DNA of 64,000 bases from Saccharospirillum mangrovi (GCF_003367315.1 NZ_CP031415.1:1238001-1302000); one strand, 5' to 3'; counted from the stretch's first letter, positions 16,081-26,572 are shown. Translations and numbers: made by a program. Notes: generated by a model from the sequence alone, not told the origin.

Positions 16081-17853
16081 ATGCGAAGCCATTACTGCGG
16101 GGAACTCAACGCTTCCCTGATTGACGAGACCGTGACCATCAGCGGCTGGGTTCACCGCCGCCGCGATCATGGCGGTGTGATCTTCCTCGACGTCCGCGAC
16201 CGTGCCGGCATTACTCAGGTCGTGTTCGATCCCGATGCACCGGAAAGCTTCAATATTGCGGACCGGGTGCGGTCTGAATACGTCATCGAAGTGACTGGTC
16301 GGGTTCGGGCGCGTCCCGAAGGTACCGTCAATGCCAATATGGCGACGGGCGAGATCGAAGTGCTGGGCAAGGAAATCACCGTACTGAACGCCGCCAAAAC
16401 GCCGCCGTTCCCGCTGGATGAATATTCCGATGTCGGCGAAGACGTGCGTTTGCGTTATCGCTTCATGGATCTGCGTCGTCCGGAAATGCAGCAAAAGCTG
16501 GTGTTGCGTTCGCGCATTACGTCCAGCATTCGTCGCCATCTGGAAGAGCAGGGTTTTCTTGATATCGAAACCCCGATTCTGACGCGTGCTACTCCCGAAG
16601 GCGCACGTGATTATCTGGTACCGAGCCGTACTCACCCGGGCGAATTTTTCGCATTGCCGCAATCGCCGCAGCTGTTTAAACAGTTGCTGATGGTGTCTGG
16701 CTTTGATCGCTATTACCAAATCGCCAAATGTTTCCGCGACGAAGATTTGCGCGCCGACCGTCAGCCGGAATTCACCCAGATTGACATTGAAACCTCGTTC
16801 ACCGACGAAGACGGCATCATGTCGCTGACCGAAACCATGATCCGTAATCTGTTCAGTGATGTACTCAAGGTTGATTTCGGCGACTTCCCGCGCATGCCGT
16901 ATTCCGAAGCCATGGAAAAGTACGGCAGCGACAAGCCGGATCTGCGAATTCCGCTGGAGCTGGTCACTGTCAGCGATCTGATGACTGACGTCGATTTCAA
17001 AGTTTTCTCCGGCCCGGCAACGGACCCCAAAGGTCGCGTAGCCGCCCTGAAAGTGCCCGGCGGCAGCGAACTGACCCGTAAGCAGATCGACGACTACACC
17101 AAGTTCGTCGGCATCTACGGCGCTAAAGGTCTGGCCTACATCAAGGTCAACGACAAGACCAACCTGCCGGACGGCCTGCAGTCGCCGATTGTCAAGTTCA
17201 TGCCGGAAACCGTACTGGCGCAATTGATGGAACGGCTGGACGCCAACAACGGCGATCTGATTTTCTTCGGTGCCGACAAAGCCAGTGTCGTCAACGATGC
17301 GCTGGGTGCGTTGCGCTGCAAAATCGGCGAAGACCTGGACCTCTACACGCGCGACTGGGCGCCGCTGTGGGTGGTCGACTTCCCGATGTTCGAAGAAACC
17401 GGCGAAGGTCGCTTGGCCGCGTTGCACCATCCATTTACCGCACCGTCGTGCAGCCCGGATGAACTGAAAGCCAGCCCGGCAACCGCTTTGTCGCGCGCCT
17501 ACGACATGGTTTTGAATGGCGTCGAACTGGGTGGCGGTTCCATTCGTATTCACAACGAAGACATGCAGCACTCTGTCTTCGAAGTGCTGGGCATCAGCGC
17601 TGAGGAACAGGAAGAGAAGTTCGGCTTCCTGTTGTCGGCTCTGCGCTATGGCGCGCCGCCGCACGGTGGTTTGGCGTTCGGTCTGGATCGTCTGGTTATG
17701 TTGATGACCGGCGCCGACTCCATTCGTGAAGTCATCGCCTTCCCGAAAACCCAGACAGCAGCCGATTTGCTGACCCAAGCACCGAGCGAAGTCAGCCAGG
17801 AACAGCTACGCGAACTGAACCTTCGCATTCGTAAGCCGGCGACCGACGCCTGA
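16081..17853 (+). CDS. aspS: Aspartyl-tRNA synthetase
   Basis: A 590-residue bacterial-type class IIb synthetase, the same length as E. coli AspRS. An N-terminal OB-fold ([20 protein letters not shown]) precedes the catalytic core. Motif 2 is visible in [19 protein letters not shown], the bacterial GAD insertion lies in between, and motif 3 is [12 protein letters not shown]. The frame is open from 16006, but ATG at 16081 has AGGA upstream and matches the family start [10 protein letters not shown]. It begins a co-directional block with yebC, ruvCAB and tol-pal. Confidence 0.97.
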   Translation: MRSHYCGELNASLIDETVTISGWVHRRRDHGGVIFLDVRDRAGITQVVFDPDAPESFNIADRVRSEYVIEVTGRVRARPEGTVNANMATGEIEVLGKEITVLNAAKTPPFPLDEYSDVGEDVRLRYRFMDLRRPEMQQKLVLRSRITSSIRRHLEEQGFLDIETPILTRATPEGARDYLVPSRTHPGEFFALPQSPQLFKQLLMVSGFDRYYQIAKCFRDEDLRADRQPEFTQIDIETSFTDEDGIMSLTETMIRNLFSDVLKVDFGDFPRMPYSEAMEKYGSDKPDLRIPLELVTVSDLMTDVDFKVFSGPATDPKGRVAALKVPGGSELTRKQIDDYTKFVGIYGAKGLAYIKVNDKTNLPDGLQSPIVKFMPETVLAQLMERLDANNGDLIFFGADKASVVNDALGALRCKIGEDLDLYTRDWAPLWVVDFPMFEETGEGRLAALHHPFTAPSCSPDELKASPATALSRAYDMVLNGVELGGGSIRIHNEDMQHSVFEVLGISAEEQEEKFGFLLSALRYGAPPHGGLAFGLDRLVMLMTGADSIREVIAFPKTQTAADLLTQAPSEVSQEQLRELNLRIRKPATDA

Positions 17854-17891
17854 TTCGGTCGCCCAGGAAAGAGCACGAGGAAACTTAAGCT

Positions 17892-18626
17892 ATGGCAGGT
17901 CATAGTAAGTGGGCCAACATCAAACACCGCAAGGCCGCGCAAGACGCCAAGCGGGGTAAGGTCTTCACTAAAATTATTCGTGAGTTGGTGGTCGCTGCCA
18001 AAAACGGCGGTCCCAGCCCGGAAGATAACCCGACGTTGCGTTCGGTCATGGACAAAGCCCTGACCGCCAACATGAAAAAAGACACCATCGAAAAAGCCAT
18101 TGCCCGCGGTGCCGGCAGCGCCGAGGGTGACGACTACGAAGCCATGACCTACGAAGGCTACGGCGCCAGCGGTGTAGCGGTGTACGTCAAGTGTCTGTCC
18201 GACAACCGCAACCGGACGGTTTCGGAAGTGCGCCATGCCTTCACCAAGTGCGGCGGCAATTTGGGTACCGATGGTTCGGTGGCCTATTTGTTCAGCAACG
18301 CCGGTCAGTTGTTCATCGAAAGCGGTGATGAAGACGCCATTATGGAAGTGGCGTTGGAAGCCGGTGCCGAAGACGTCATCAGCCTTGACGATGGCAGCTT
18401 CGAAATTCGCACCGCGCCGGAAGATTTCCTCGACGTGAAAAATGCGCTGGTTGCGGCCGGTCATGAAGTCGAAGGCGAAGTCACTATGATCCCGTCGACC
18501 GAAACCGAACTGGATGTCGAAACGGCCGAGAAAGTGCAGCGCCTGATCGACATGCTGGAAGATCTGGACGACGTCCAGGCGGTGTACACCAACGCCGCCT
18601 TCCCTGAGGAAGCGGAAGCTTCCTGA
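17892..18626 (+). CDS. yebC: YebC/PmpR family protein
   Basis: A 244-residue YebC (TACO1-like) protein beginning with the family hallmark [20 protein letters not shown]. Homologues have been described as transcriptional regulators and, more recently, as factors relieving ribosome stalling. The sequence shows a conserved N-terminal basic domain and an acidic C-terminal domain ([18 protein letters not shown]). It lies 38 bases after aspS and 13 before ruvC, the common aspS-yebC-ruvC order. Confidence 0.96.
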   Translation: MAGHSKWANIKHRKAAQDAKRGKVFTKIIRELVVAAKNGGPSPEDNPTLRSVMDKALTANMKKDTIEKAIARGAGSAEGDDYEAMTYEGYGASGVAVYVKCLSDNRNRTVSEVRHAFTKCGGNLGTDGSVAYLFSNAGQLFIESGDEDAIMEVALEAGAEDVISLDDGSFEIRTAPEDFLDVKNALVAAGHEVEGEVTMIPSTETELDVETAEKVQRLIDMLEDLDDVQAVYTNAAFPEEAEAS

Positions 18627-18639
18627 TGACGACGCGCCC

Positions 18640-19164
18640 ATGGCATTGATCCTTGGTATCGACCCCGGTTCGCGCAAGACCGGGTTTGGCATCATCAATG
18701 TCGTGGGTAGCCGCCAGGAGTACGTGACCTCTGGCGTGATTCGTCTGGAATCCTTCGAGACCTTTGCCGAGCGGCTCGATAACCTGTTTCGTTTTCTCAC
18801 CGAAGTGATTGAGCAATATTCGCCCGGCGAAGCCGCTATTGAACAAGTCTTTATGGGTCGCAGTGCCGATTCAGCGTTGAAGCTGGGTCAGGCGCGCGGT
18901 GTTGCCATTCTGGCGGCGACTCAGACGGGTTTAGCCGTCAGTGAATACGCCGCACGAAAAGTCAAACAGGCCGTGGTCGGAAACGGCAACGCCGACAAAG
19001 TACAGGTGCAGCACATGGTGCAGCGCATCCTCAAATTGCCGGGTTTGCCGCAAGAAGACGCCGCCGATGCATTGGCCATCGCGCTGTGCCACGCCCACAC
19101 CAGCGCAGGCCTGGTGCGCGTCGCCGGCAGCCGCCATTCGCGCCGCGGCCGCTGGCTGGATTAA
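18640..19164 (+). CDS. ruvC: Holliday junction resolvase RuvC
   Basis: A 174-residue RuvC with the expected acidic active site: the aspartate in [13 protein letters not shown], the glutamate in AAIEQVFMG and the aspartates in [15 protein letters not shown]. It cleaves four-way junctions made by RecA and moved by RuvAB. Length is normal. It lies directly after yebC and before ruvA, so all three ruv genes are probably co-transcribed. Confidence 0.97.
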   Translation: MALILGIDPGSRKTGFGIINVVGSRQEYVTSGVIRLESFETFAERLDNLFRFLTEVIEQYSPGEAAIEQVFMGRSADSALKLGQARGVAILAATQTGLAVSEYAARKVKQAVVGNGNADKVQVQHMVQRILKLPGLPQEDAADALAIALCHAHTSAGLVRVAGSRHSRRGRWLD

Positions 19165-19200
19165 CACGCGTTCCATCGACGCTATATAAGGAAGCAAGAC

Positions 19201-19806
19201 ATGATCGGTCGTCTGCAAGGCACACTGCTGGAAAATCGCGCACCGGATCTGTTGGTGGATGTCGGTGGCGTTGGTTACGACGTTCAAGCGCCCTTGTCGA
19301 CCGCGTTCAAGTTGCCGCCGGTCGGCGAAACCGTGGTTCTGCACACCCATCTTGCCATTCGTGAAGACGCCCACCTGTTGTTCGGTTTTGGTACCCGCGA
19401 GGAGCGCAGCCTGTTCCGCGCGCTGATCAAAACCAGCGGTGTCGGGCCGAAGCTGGCACTGGCGATTCTCAGTGGCATGGAGCCGGAGCAGTTTGTCCGT
19501 TCCGTGCAGCAAAAAGACGCCACCATGCTGGTGAAAGTGCCGGGTGTTGGTAAGAAAACGGCCGAACGGCTGATCGTCGAAATGCACGATCGCATTGTCG
19601 ATCTGGGCGGTGCCGAGCGTTTGCTGGCAATGCCGATGGCGCCGCAAGCCACTCCGCGTCCGGCCAGCGCCGAAGAGGACGCCGAAAGTGCGTTGATTGC
19701 CTTGGGTTACAAGCCGCAACAGGCGTCGCGTGCCATCGCACAAGTGGCCGAGCCTGGCATGGATTCCGAGGCCTTGATCCGTGCTGCCCTCAAGCAGATG
19801 ATGTAA
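19201..19806 (+). CDS. ruvA: Holliday junction helicase subunit RuvA
   Basis: A 201-residue Ruv[21 protein letters not shown] is the typical OB-fold start. Helix-hairpin-helix motifs are seen in [17 protein letters not shown] and [16 protein letters not shown], and a C-terminal three-helix domain (residues about 155-201) contacts RuvB. Two RuvA tetramers clamp the junction for branch migration. A GGAAG lies before the ATG at 19201. Confidence 0.97.
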   Translation: MIGRLQGTLLENRAPDLLVDVGGVGYDVQAPLSTAFKLPPVGETVVLHTHLAIREDAHLLFGFGTREERSLFRALIKTSGVGPKLALAILSGMEPEQFVRSVQQKDATMLVKVPGVGKKTAERLIVEMHDRIVDLGGAERLLAMPMAPQATPRPASAEEDAESALIALGYKPQQASRAIAQVAEPGMDSEALIRAALKQMM

Positions 19807-19834
19807 CCCACTTGCCGACCGAACCGACCGTCTC

Positions 19835-20842
19835 ATGATCGAAACCGACCGCTTTATCGCGCCCGAACCGCAAGACGCCCGCGAAGAACAATTCGACCGG
19901 GCGATCCGGCCGTTGTCGTTGGCCGAGTACATTGGTCAGGCGGTGGTGCGCGAGAAAATGGAAATTTTCATCAGCGCTGCGCGCATGCGCGAAGAGCCAC
20001 TCGATCATACCTTGGTATTCGGGCCTCCCGGTCTGGGTAAAACCACTTTGGCGAACATCATCGCCAACGAAATGGGCGTGAACATTAAGACGACGTCCGG
20101 CCCGGTCTTGGAAAAAGCCGGTGATCTCGCCGCCATGCTGACCAATCTCGAATCCGGCGATGTGCTGTTTATTGACGAGATTCACCGCCTGTCACCGCAG
20201 GTGGAAGAAGTGCTGTATCCGGCGATGGAAGACTACCAGTTGGACATCATGATCGGTGAAGGTCCGGCGGCACGATCCATCAAGCTCGATCTGCCGCCTT
20301 TCACCTTGGTCGGCGCGACCACGCGCGCTGGTTTGCTGACGTCGCCACTGCGGGATCGCTTCGGCATCGTCGAACGGCTGGAGTTTTATTCGGTTGCTGA
20401 ATTGACGGAAATCGTACTGCGCTCAGCAGGTAAGCTGGGTGTGGAAATCGATCGCGAAGGCGCTGGCGAAATCGCGCATCGCTCACGCGGTACACCGCGC
20501 ATCGCTAACCGCCTGTTGCGTCGGGTACGCGACTACGCCGACGTCAAACATCAGGGCCGCGTCGACCAGCAAATTGCCGACGGTGCGCTCAACCTGCTTA
20601 ACGTTGATAAAGCCGGTTTCGATCATCTCGACCGACGCATGTTGATCACGCTGATCGAGAAATTTGGCGGCGGTCCGGTTGGCGTGGAAAGCCTGGCGGC
20701 GGCCTTGAGTGAAGAGCGTGATACGTTGGAAGATGTGGTCGAACCCTATTTGATTCAGCAGGGTTTCTTAACCCGTACACCGCGTGGCCGGATGGTCACC
20801 GACCTGGCATACCGTCACTTCGAATTACCCCGCCCGGAATAG
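19835..20842 (+). CDS. ruvB: Holliday junction ATP-dependent helicase RuvB
   Basis: A 335-residue AAA+ motor. Walker A is GPPGLGKTT (about residues 64-72) and Walker B is LFIDEIHRL. The sensor region GATTRAGLL and the arginine finger in SPLRDRFGI are present, and a winged-helix C-terminal domain ends the protein. It pumps DNA through RuvA during branch migration. No strong ribosome-binding site precedes the ATG, so coupling to ruvA is likely. In pseudomonads ybgC normally follows; here tolQ follows after 119 bases. Confidence 0.97.
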   Translation: MIETDRFIAPEPQDAREEQFDRAIRPLSLAEYIGQAVVREKMEIFISAARMREEPLDHTLVFGPPGLGKTTLANIIANEMGVNIKTTSGPVLEKAGDLAAMLTNLESGDVLFIDEIHRLSPQVEEVLYPAMEDYQLDIMIGEGPAARSIKLDLPPFTLVGATTRAGLLTSPLRDRFGIVERLEFYSVAELTEIVLRSAGKLGVEIDREGAGEIAHRSRGTPRIANRLLRRVRDYADVKHQGRVDQQIADGALNLLNVDKAGFDHLDRRMLITLIEKFGGGPVGVESLAAALSEERDTLEDVVEPYLIQQGFLTRTPRGRMVTDLAYRHFELPRPE

Positions 20843-20961
20843 TCCGTTCAACGCCGCGTATTGCCCTGTGCAAAGGGATTGAAAACCCATTTGGGCAAAT
20901 AGACGCCGTCTAGTATTTGCCAAAAAACTTCTTTAGTCTGGCCCGCTGAAAGTCTCCGAGG

Positions 20962-21681
20962 ATGATGGTAGTGGGCAGTCAAGTTTCAATTTGGGAATTG
21001 GTCAGCGAAGCCACCTTGCTGGTGCAGTTTGTGATGCTGATGTTGTTGGCGGCCTCGGTCGCTACCTGGGTATTTATCTTTGAGCGCCGCAAAGTGCTCA
21101 CCACCGCTTACCATCGTTTTGCCAATTTTGAAGAGCGCTTCTGGTCCGGTATGGACCTGTCGCAACTGTATCGTCAGATCAACGCCAATCCGGACCCGGA
21201 CAACGGCGGTGAACACATCTTCCGCGCCGGTTTCAAAGAATTCAGTCGGCTGCGCCAGCAGCAGGTCACCGACGCCGATGCCATCATGGCCGGCTGCCAG
21301 CGTGCCATGCGCGTTGCCGTCAGCAAGGAAATGGAAAAGCTCGATCAGCACTTGCCGTTTTTGGCGACTGTGGGTTCGACCAGCCCTTATGTCGGCTTGT
21401 TCGGTACCGTCTGGGGCATCATGAATTCCTTCCGTGGTTTGGCTTCGGTCAGTCAGGTAACGTTATCGACGGTTGCACCCGGCATTTCCGAAGCCCTGAT
21501 CGCGACTGCCATGGGTCTGTTTGCTGCCATCCCGGCGGTTATTGCATACAACCGTTTCTCGGCCCGATCCGATAAGTTAGTGGCGAACTACGAAACCTTT
21601 GCTGAAGAGTTTGCGGCCATTCTGCATCGCCAAACGCATTTGCTGGCCGGCCAGGGCCGCAAGCAGGAAATTGCTGAATGA
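20962..21681 (+). CDS. tolQ: Tol-Pal system proton channel subunit TolQ
   Basis: A 239-residue MotA/ExbB-family protein with one N-terminal helix (LVQFVMLMLLAASVATWVFI), a cytoplasmic loop and two further helices including the GLFGTVWGIMNSF signature. With TolR it uses the proton gradient to energise TolA. Two adjacent ATGs (20962, 20965) and a GTG at 20971 compete. GAGG at 20957 spaces best with 20965 or the GTG, so the true start is uncertain by three codons. It overlaps tolR by 4 bases. Confidence 0.95.
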   Translation: MMVVGSQVSIWELVSEATLLVQFVMLMLLAASVATWVFIFERRKVLTTAYHRFANFEERFWSGMDLSQLYRQINANPDPDNGGEHIFRAGFKEFSRLRQQQVTDADAIMAGCQRAMRVAVSKEMEKLDQHLPFLATVGSTSPYVGLFGTVWGIMNSFRGLASVSQVTLSTVAPGISEALIATAMGLFAAIPAVIAYNRFSARSDKLVANYETFAEEFAAILHRQTHLLAGQGRKQEIAE

Positions 21682-22112
21682 GTAGCCTGGTCCGCAAACG
21701 GCGCAAGCCCATGTCCGAGATCAACGTGGTGCCTTATATCGACGTCATGTTGGTATTGCTGATCATCTTTATGGTCACGGCGCCGATGATGATGCAAGGC
21801 GTGGAAGTGGATGTGCCCCAGGTTGAGTCCGGCCCGTTGGAGCGTGATGAAAATCAGGAGTACCTGATTGTTGCCATCGACGCCCAGGGCCAGGTTTATG
21901 TTGAACGCGGCGAAGAAGCGCCCGAAGTTGTTGAGCCGTCGGGCGTTGGACAGTATGTCTCCAGAGTGTTGGGCCAACAGCCCAGCTTGCAGGTGTACAT
22001 TCGTGGCGACACCAACATTACCTACGGTCGTGTAATGCAGGTCATGTCGAATTTGCAGGCGGCCGGCGTCGAGTCGGTCGGGCTGATTACCGAGGCGCCG
22101 GATGAGCAATAA
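21678..22112 (+). CDS. tolR: Tol-Pal system protein TolR
   Basis: A 144-residue ExbD-family protein. A short basic cytoplasmic start (KRRKPMSEINVVPYIDVMLV) leads into a single helix carrying the proton-path aspartate (PYIDVML). A periplasmic domain ends in a beta-strand that dimerises and binds peptidoglycan. The start overlaps the tolQ stop (ATGA) and the end overlaps tolA by 11 bases, so the three are translationally coupled. Confidence 0.95.
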   Translation: MSSLVRKRRKPMSEINVVPYIDVMLVLLIIFMVTAPMMMQGVEVDVPQVESGPLERDENQEYLIVAIDAQGQVYVERGEEAPEVVEPSGVGQYVSRVLGQQPSLQVYIRGDTNITYGRVMQVMSNLQAAGVESVGLITEAPDEQ

Positions 22113-22941
22113 GTGGCGCTTGAGTCGAGCCCATTTGGCACTACCAGCGGTTCAGGCCGTTGGCCTGCATCTGTTATTGGCGTCGCTGGTGTTGGTTGGA
22201 TTCAGTGTGACTCATCCAGCACCGGAGCGGTTTGAACTGCCGCCGACGCTGACCGCCAATTTGACGATGGAACCCAAGCCGCAGCCCGTCCGTGAAGAAC
22301 GGCCGGTGCCGCGTGCGCAACAACCTGCGCCAGCGCAGCCTAAACCACAGCCAAGACCTGAGCCGCAACCTCAGCCCGCGCCGCAACCAAAACCGGCACC
22401 AACACCACAACCAACGCCGCAGCCACAACCCGCTGCACCGGTCGCGCAGCCCAAACCTCAACCGGCTCCGACACCGGCGCCGCAACCAACTACGCCAGCT
22501 CCGGCTCAGCAGCAACCGATCAATACGGCAGATGTATTCGATGACATGCTGGCGGGTTTGGACGACGAGGATTCACAACTGGAACGTCAGCAGGAAGAGT
22601 TGGCGGCGGCACAGGCGCAGATTGAAAAAGACGCGCAAGTAACGGCAACTTATTCTGATTTGATTTCACAACAAATAATGCGGGCCTGGAACCGGCCAAT
22701 GGAATTACAACTGATGGATCTGACTGGCCGTGAAACGGTCGTTCAGGTTTCACTGTTGCCGACGGGCGAGTTGCTGTCCGCGGAGATTCTTTCCAGCAGT
22801 GGTATTGCTGCGTTGGATCAGTCTGCCATTCGAGCGGTGCAGCGTGTTCGTCGATACCAGGTTCCGGAAGATTCCATTTTGTTTAATCGGAATTTTCGAT
22901 CCTTCCGCTTTCGCTTTAAACCAGAGGACTTGATGAAGTGA
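22102..22941 (+). CDS. tolA: Tol-Pal system protein TolA with proline-rich linker
   Basis: A 279-residue TolA. One N-terminal helix (about residues 14-36) has the S/H-containing pattern that contacts TolQR. A linker of about 90 residues follows, dominated by P-Q-P and P-A-P-Q repeats. Then a short helical stretch rich in Q and E (about residues 150-180) leads to the globular C-terminal domain beginning near VTATYSDLISQQIMRAW. In E. coli the linker is a long Ala/Lys/Glu helix; here it looks like the TonB linker. The C-terminal domain binds TolB, Pal and outer-membrane partners. Confidence 0.9.
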   Translation: MSNKWRLSRAHLALPAVQAVGLHLLLASLVLVGFSVTHPAPERFELPPTLTANLTMEPKPQPVREERPVPRAQQPAPAQPKPQPRPEPQPQPAPQPKPAPTPQPTPQPQPAAPVAQPKPQPAPTPAPQPTTPAPAQQQPINTADVFDDMLAGLDDEDSQLERQQEELAAAQAQIEKDAQVTATYSDLISQQIMRAWNRPMELQLMDLTGRETVVQVSLLPTGELLSAEILSSSGIAALDQSAIRAVQRVRRYQVPEDSILFNRNFRSFRFRFKPEDLMK

Positions 22942-24248
22942 GAATTCAACGCCGCCTTGCCATCTTGGTACTGGCTCTGGTGACCTTGTTGTCCGCCGTT
23001 CTGGTTCAGGCTGAAGATCTTGAAATTGTAGTTACCCGTGGCTACGACGCTCGGACGAAAGTTGCCGTCGTACCGTTTTTTTGGGGCGGCTCTGAAGCCT
23101 TGCCGGAAGATGTGGACGCCATCATTCGGGCGAATTTAAGTCGAACCGGACGCTTTGAACTGCTGCCAGCCCGTGAAATGCTCAGTCAGCCCACTTCGCA
23201 AGAGGGCGTGTTCTACCGGGACTGGCGTTTGCTGGAACAGGAATACCTGGTCATTGGTCGGCTGGAGCCGGCTGGGGGCGGACAAATACGCGTCAGTTTC
23301 TCGCTATTCGATATCGTTCAGGGTCGCCGTTTGGTTGGCGGCAACCAAACGGTCGCTGTTTCTCAGCTAAGGGATTTGGCACATTCCATTTCGGACCTGA
23401 TTCATGAACGCATTACCGGCATTAAAGGTATCTTTTCAACCAAGATCGCGTTTGTAACTCGACTGCCAACCAGCAATGGAAACTTTGAATACCGATTGCA
23501 GGTGGCTGATGCCGACGGCCAGCGTGCCCGTACGGTTTATCGCTCTGATGAACCGATTATTTCTCCTGCCTGGTCGCGTGACGGTCGTCGAATCGCCTTT
23601 GCGAATAAAGTGGGCGATCGTTGGAAAGTATTTGTACAAGAATTGTCGTCGGGTCAATCCGATACATTATCCGGTCGAAGCGGTTATACCAGTTCTCCAG
23701 CGTTTTCACCGGATGGGCGTTATTTGGCTTATGTTTCCAGTACGGAGGGTAATCCGGAAATATATCTTTATGATTTTTCCACTGGCCGCAGTACACGTTT
23801 AACACGTAATACCTATATTGATACTGAACCGAGTTTTGCACCCGATTCTCGGTCTTTGATCTATACCTCTGAAAGAGGAGGCAGACCACAAATTTATCAA
23901 ATGGACCTTGCCACTAAGCGCATTGAGCGCTTAACCTTTGAGGGTAGTCAAAACCTGAAAGCCCAATACAGCAGCGACGGGCAATACCTAGTCTTTATTC
24001 ATCAATTGGAAGGCAGGTTTCACGTTGCAGCAATGGATCTGGCATCACGAAATATTCGAGTGCTGACAGAAACCAACCTGGATGAGTCTCCCAGTATTGC
24101 GCCTAACGGCACTATGCTGGTCTATGCGACGAAGAGAGGGGGTGAGGGGGTTTTGGCCTGGGTGTCCCTGGATGGGCAGGTCACAAGCCAGATGCCATCG
24201 ATATACGGCGACGTTATCGAGCCGGCCTGGTCTCCCTACTTGAACTAG
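22938..24248 (+). CDS. tolB: Periplasmic protein TolB
   Basis: A 436-residue periplasmic protein. The signal peptide IQRRLAILVLALVTLLSAVL-VQA is followed by an alpha/beta N-terminal domain that meets TolA. A six-bladed propeller is visible from repeats such as SPAWSRDGRRIAF, SPAFSPDGRYLAY and EPSFAPDSRSLIY; it binds Pal. The start is GTG at 22938 overlapping the tolA stop (GTGA). The composition becomes somewhat more AT-rich in the second half, continuing into pal. Confidence 0.95.
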   Translation: MRIQRRLAILVLALVTLLSAVLVQAEDLEIVVTRGYDARTKVAVVPFFWGGSEALPEDVDAIIRANLSRTGRFELLPAREMLSQPTSQEGVFYRDWRLLEQEYLVIGRLEPAGGGQIRVSFSLFDIVQGRRLVGGNQTVAVSQLRDLAHSISDLIHERITGIKGIFSTKIAFVTRLPTSNGNFEYRLQVADADGQRARTVYRSDEPIISPAWSRDGRRIAFANKVGDRWKVFVQELSSGQSDTLSGRSGYTSSPAFSPDGRYLAYVSSTEGNPEIYLYDFSTGRSTRLTRNTYIDTEPSFAPDSRSLIYTSERGGRPQIYQMDLATKRIERLTFEGSQNLKAQYSSDGQYLVFIHQLEGRFHVAAMDLASRNIRVLTETNLDESPSIAPNGTMLVYATKRGGEGVLAWVSLDGQVTSQMPSIYGDVIEPAWSPYLN

Positions 24249-24335
24249 GGTCATTTGCAGGGCAATATGCCAATAAGGGCAAATTGGTCTGTAAATAACC
24301 AATAAAACGACATATAACCGATGGGATAAAGGAAA

Positions 24336-24863
24336 ATGGCTAAATCCAAACTGATTCAAGCTGCTGCTATTACTTTCGCTGTATTCCTGGCGGGCTGTGC
24401 CTCTACTTCAGAGACAGGGTCTGCAGGTGAAGCCTCTTCTACCACTGGAACCGGAACTGTAGCGCAGGACGAAGAACTGACACTCGACACAACTGAGTCC
24501 ACACAAAGTGTTACTAGCGAGTTCCAAGCGCTGTTGGATCAGACCATTGTCTACTTCGATTTTGACAAGTCAGAAATCCGCACTGAATTCCGCACCGTTC
24601 TCAACGCTCATGCGATGAACCTGGTTGCTAACCCGAACATGTCTGTCGTTCTGGAAGGCCACGCTGATGAACGCGGTACTCGTGAATACAACTTGGCTCT
24701 GGGTGAGCGTCGTGCGCAAGCCGTTGCTGATTATCTGATGCTGAAAGGCGCTGCGGCCAGCCAGATCGATACTGTTAGCTATGGTGAAGAACGTCCGGTT
24801 GCACTGGGCAGCACTGAAGCTGACTACGCTGAAAACCGTCGTGTAGAGATTGTTTACCAGTAA
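24336..24863 (+). CDS. pal: Peptidoglycan-associated lipoprotein Pal
   Basis: A 175-residue lipoprotein. The signal peptide ends in the lipobox LAGC (cysteine about 21). A Ser/Thr/Glu-rich linker leads to an OmpA-like domain that binds peptidoglycan, with YFDFDKSEI and the ligand-loop region GHADERGTREYNLALGERRA. It anchors the outer membrane to the wall and is recycled by TolB/TolQRA. AAAGGA lies before the ATG at 24336. An 87-base gap follows tolB and may carry an internal promoter. Confidence 0.96.
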   Translation: MAKSKLIQAAAITFAVFLAGCASTSETGSAGEASSTTGTGTVAQDEELTLDTTESTQSVTSEFQALLDQTIVYFDFDKSEIRTEFRTVLNAHAMNLVANPNMSVVLEGHADERGTREYNLALGERRAQAVADYLMLKGAAASQIDTVSYGEERPVALGSTEADYAENRRVEIVYQ

Positions 24864-24867
24864 TTCC

Positions 24868-25662
24868 ATGCTGAAAAAACAAGCGTTAATTTACAGTGCT
24901 GCCCTCTTGGGCAGCACTTTTGTTTTTATAGGATCACTTTCGGCCGAGCCTGCCATTGTTGAGTCGCAACCAGATGGGGCGACAGGCAATACACGGCTGG
25001 GGACATTGAGTGGCCCTGATTCCTCATCCAGATCAACCGGAGCCGGACCATCGGCGGCTTTTGTTGAGAACTTGATGTTTCAAGTACAGGATTTGCAGCA
25101 GCAGGTGGCTGAACAAAGAGGCTTGATCGAAGAGTTAAGCTATCAGCTAGATGTGATGCGCGAACAACAACGCGAGCGCTATATCGATTTGGATCAGCGC
25201 ATTCTGACGTTGCAGCAAACGCCCAGTTCGGGCGCGGCCACTGTAGAAGCCGACCCTGTTGAATCTCTTGGCCCGGATGCGGTGAGCGATGAAGACATTC
25301 TGGCGGAATATAATGCTGCCCGAGATCACATACGGGCACGTGAGTTCCCGCAAGCCATCGCTGCATTACGGGCTTTTGCGGAAAATCACCCCGACCATTC
25401 CCTGACACCGAATGCCTGGTATTGGTTAGGCGAAGTACAGCTAGCCAGTCGCCAGATTGATGAAGCTCGTATGGCCTTCCAGAGAGTTGTTGAGCAATTC
25501 CCCGACAACGCCAAAGTGCCAGATTCGCTCTACAAGTTGGGTATCATTGCTCAACAAACCGGGAATACCGATCAGGCACGTCAGTTGTTTGAGCGAGTGA
25601 TTCTGGACTATCCCGATAGCCAAAGTGCTCAACTCGCCCAGGCCCGGCTAAACTCCAATTAG
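24868..25662 (+). CDS. cpoB: Cell division coordinator CpoB (YbgF)
   Basis: A 264-residue periplasmic protein. The signal peptide runs [20 protein letters not shown] to SLSA. A coiled-coil with heptads around [20 protein letters not shown] (residues about 65-110) trimerises the protein. Three TPR units near the C-terminus bind TolA. CpoB links wall synthesis to outer-membrane constriction. The open frame starts at a TTG inside pal, but ATG at 24868, just after the pal stop, gives a proper signal peptide. Next gene is queC, with queE missing from the order seen in pseudomonads. Confidence 0.92.
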   Translation: MLKKQALIYSAALLGSTFVFIGSLSAEPAIVESQPDGATGNTRLGTLSGPDSSSRSTGAGPSAAFVENLMFQVQDLQQQVAEQRGLIEELSYQLDVMREQQRERYIDLDQRILTLQQTPSSGAATVEADPVESLGPDAVSDEDILAEYNAARDHIRAREFPQAIAALRAFAENHPDHSLTPNAWYWLGEVQLASRQIDEARMAFQRVVEQFPDNAKVPDSLYKLGIIAQQTGNTDQARQLFERVILDYPDSQSAQLAQARLNSN

Positions 25663-25709
25663 GTCAGTGTCCGCTCCGGTCATACTTCAATTTATCCAGA
25701 GATTTGCCC

Positions 25710-26384
25710 ATGACGAAAAAAGCCGTGGTACTCCTGTCCGGTGGCCTCGACTCAACCACCGTTTTAGCGCATGCCAAAGCGGAAGGGTATGACACCTACG
25801 CACTTAGCTTCAATTATGGCCAGCGCCATGACGCTGAGTTGGATGCTGCCAAGCGGATTGCCTCGGCGATGGGTGTTATTGAGCACAAAGTTGTGCCGAT
25901 CGACCTGGCCAGCTTGGGTGGTTCGGCATTAACGGACCATAGTATTGACGTGCCAACTGAAGCCAGCGAAGGCATTCCGGTCACCTATGTCCCGGCGCGG
26001 AATACGGTGTTTCTATCGATTGCCCTGGGTTGGGCCGAGGTGCTCGAAGCGCAGAACATCTTTATTGGTGTCAGTGCCGTCGATTATTCGGGATATCCAG
26101 ATTGTCGCCCGGAATACATTGAGGCCTATGAGCGCCTTGCCAACTTGGCTACCCGTATGGGCGTTGAAGGGCGGACGATTAAAATTCACACCCCGCTCAT
26201 CGAACTCAGCAAGGCTGAAACGGTCCAGCTGGGCAGTCGTTTGGGTGTGGACTACAGTCTGACGGTCAGTTGTTATCAGGCAAATGAGGCGGGTGAGGCC
26301 TGTGGCCGATGTGACTCCTGTCGCTTGCGACAGAAAGGGTTCGCTGAGGCGGGTTTGGCTGACCCTACGCGATACCAGGGTTGA
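25710..26384 (+). CDS. queC: 7-cyano-7-deazaguanine synthase QueC
   Basis: A 224-residue enzyme of queuosine synthesis that turns carboxy-deazaguanine into preQ0 with ATP and ammonia. The PP-loop is [12 protein letters not shown], and the zinc site is formed by cysteines in [23 protein letters not shown] at 25710 (AGAGA upstream) is preferred over the in-frame TTG at 25704. It is the last protein gene before the tRNA-Lys pair. queD and queE are not in the window. Confidence 0.96.
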   Translation: MTKKAVVLLSGGLDSTTVLAHAKAEGYDTYALSFNYGQRHDAELDAAKRIASAMGVIEHKVVPIDLASLGGSALTDHSIDVPTEASEGIPVTYVPARNTVFLSIALGWAEVLEAQNIFIGVSAVDYSGYPDCRPEYIEAYERLANLATRMGVEGRTIKIHTPLIELSKAETVQLGSRLGVDYSLTVSCYQANEAGEACGRCDSCRLRQKGFAEAGLADPTRYQG

Positions 26385-26455
26385 ACCGCGTTCGGGGCTT
26401 GAGGCAAAGCCCTTTTAGATCAAAGGCTTGGCCGCAAAAAAAGACAGTGCCGGGG

Positions 26456-26483
26456 TTGCGTCTCCACTAAAAATACATATTAT
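26456..26483 (+). promoter_or_regulatory. Sigma70-type promoter of the tRNA-Lys genes
   Basis: TTGCGT at 26456-26461 and TATTAT at 26478-26483 with a 16-base spacer, followed by a GC-rich discriminator (GCGCC) typical of stable-RNA promoters. The first tRNA begins 14 bases downstream. Confidence 0.65.
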
Positions 26484-26496
26484 ATGCGCCTCGTTT

Positions 26497-26572
26497 GGGT
26501 CGTTAGCTCAGTTGGTAGAGCAGTTGGCTTTTAACCAATTGGTCGCAGGTTCGAATCCTGCACGACCCACCA
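26497..26572 (+). tRNA. tRNA-Lys (UUU), copy 1
   Basis: A 76-base cloverleaf. The acceptor stem GGGTCGT pairs with ACGACCC. The D-arm is GCTC-AGTTGGTA-GAGC, the anticodon loop CTTTTAA gives anticodon TTT, the T-arm is GCAGG-TTCGAAT-CCTGC, and CCA is encoded. It decodes AAA and AAG. Confidence 0.98.

Noticed and set aside
16069-17778. Long minus-strand frame (569 codons) opposite aspS
   Set aside because: It is the antisense shadow of a highly conserved gene and has no family features; aspS is certain.
17646-18800. Minus-strand frame (384 codons) across aspS, yebC and ruvC
   Set aside because: It crosses three conserved genes and has no ribosome-binding site or family features.
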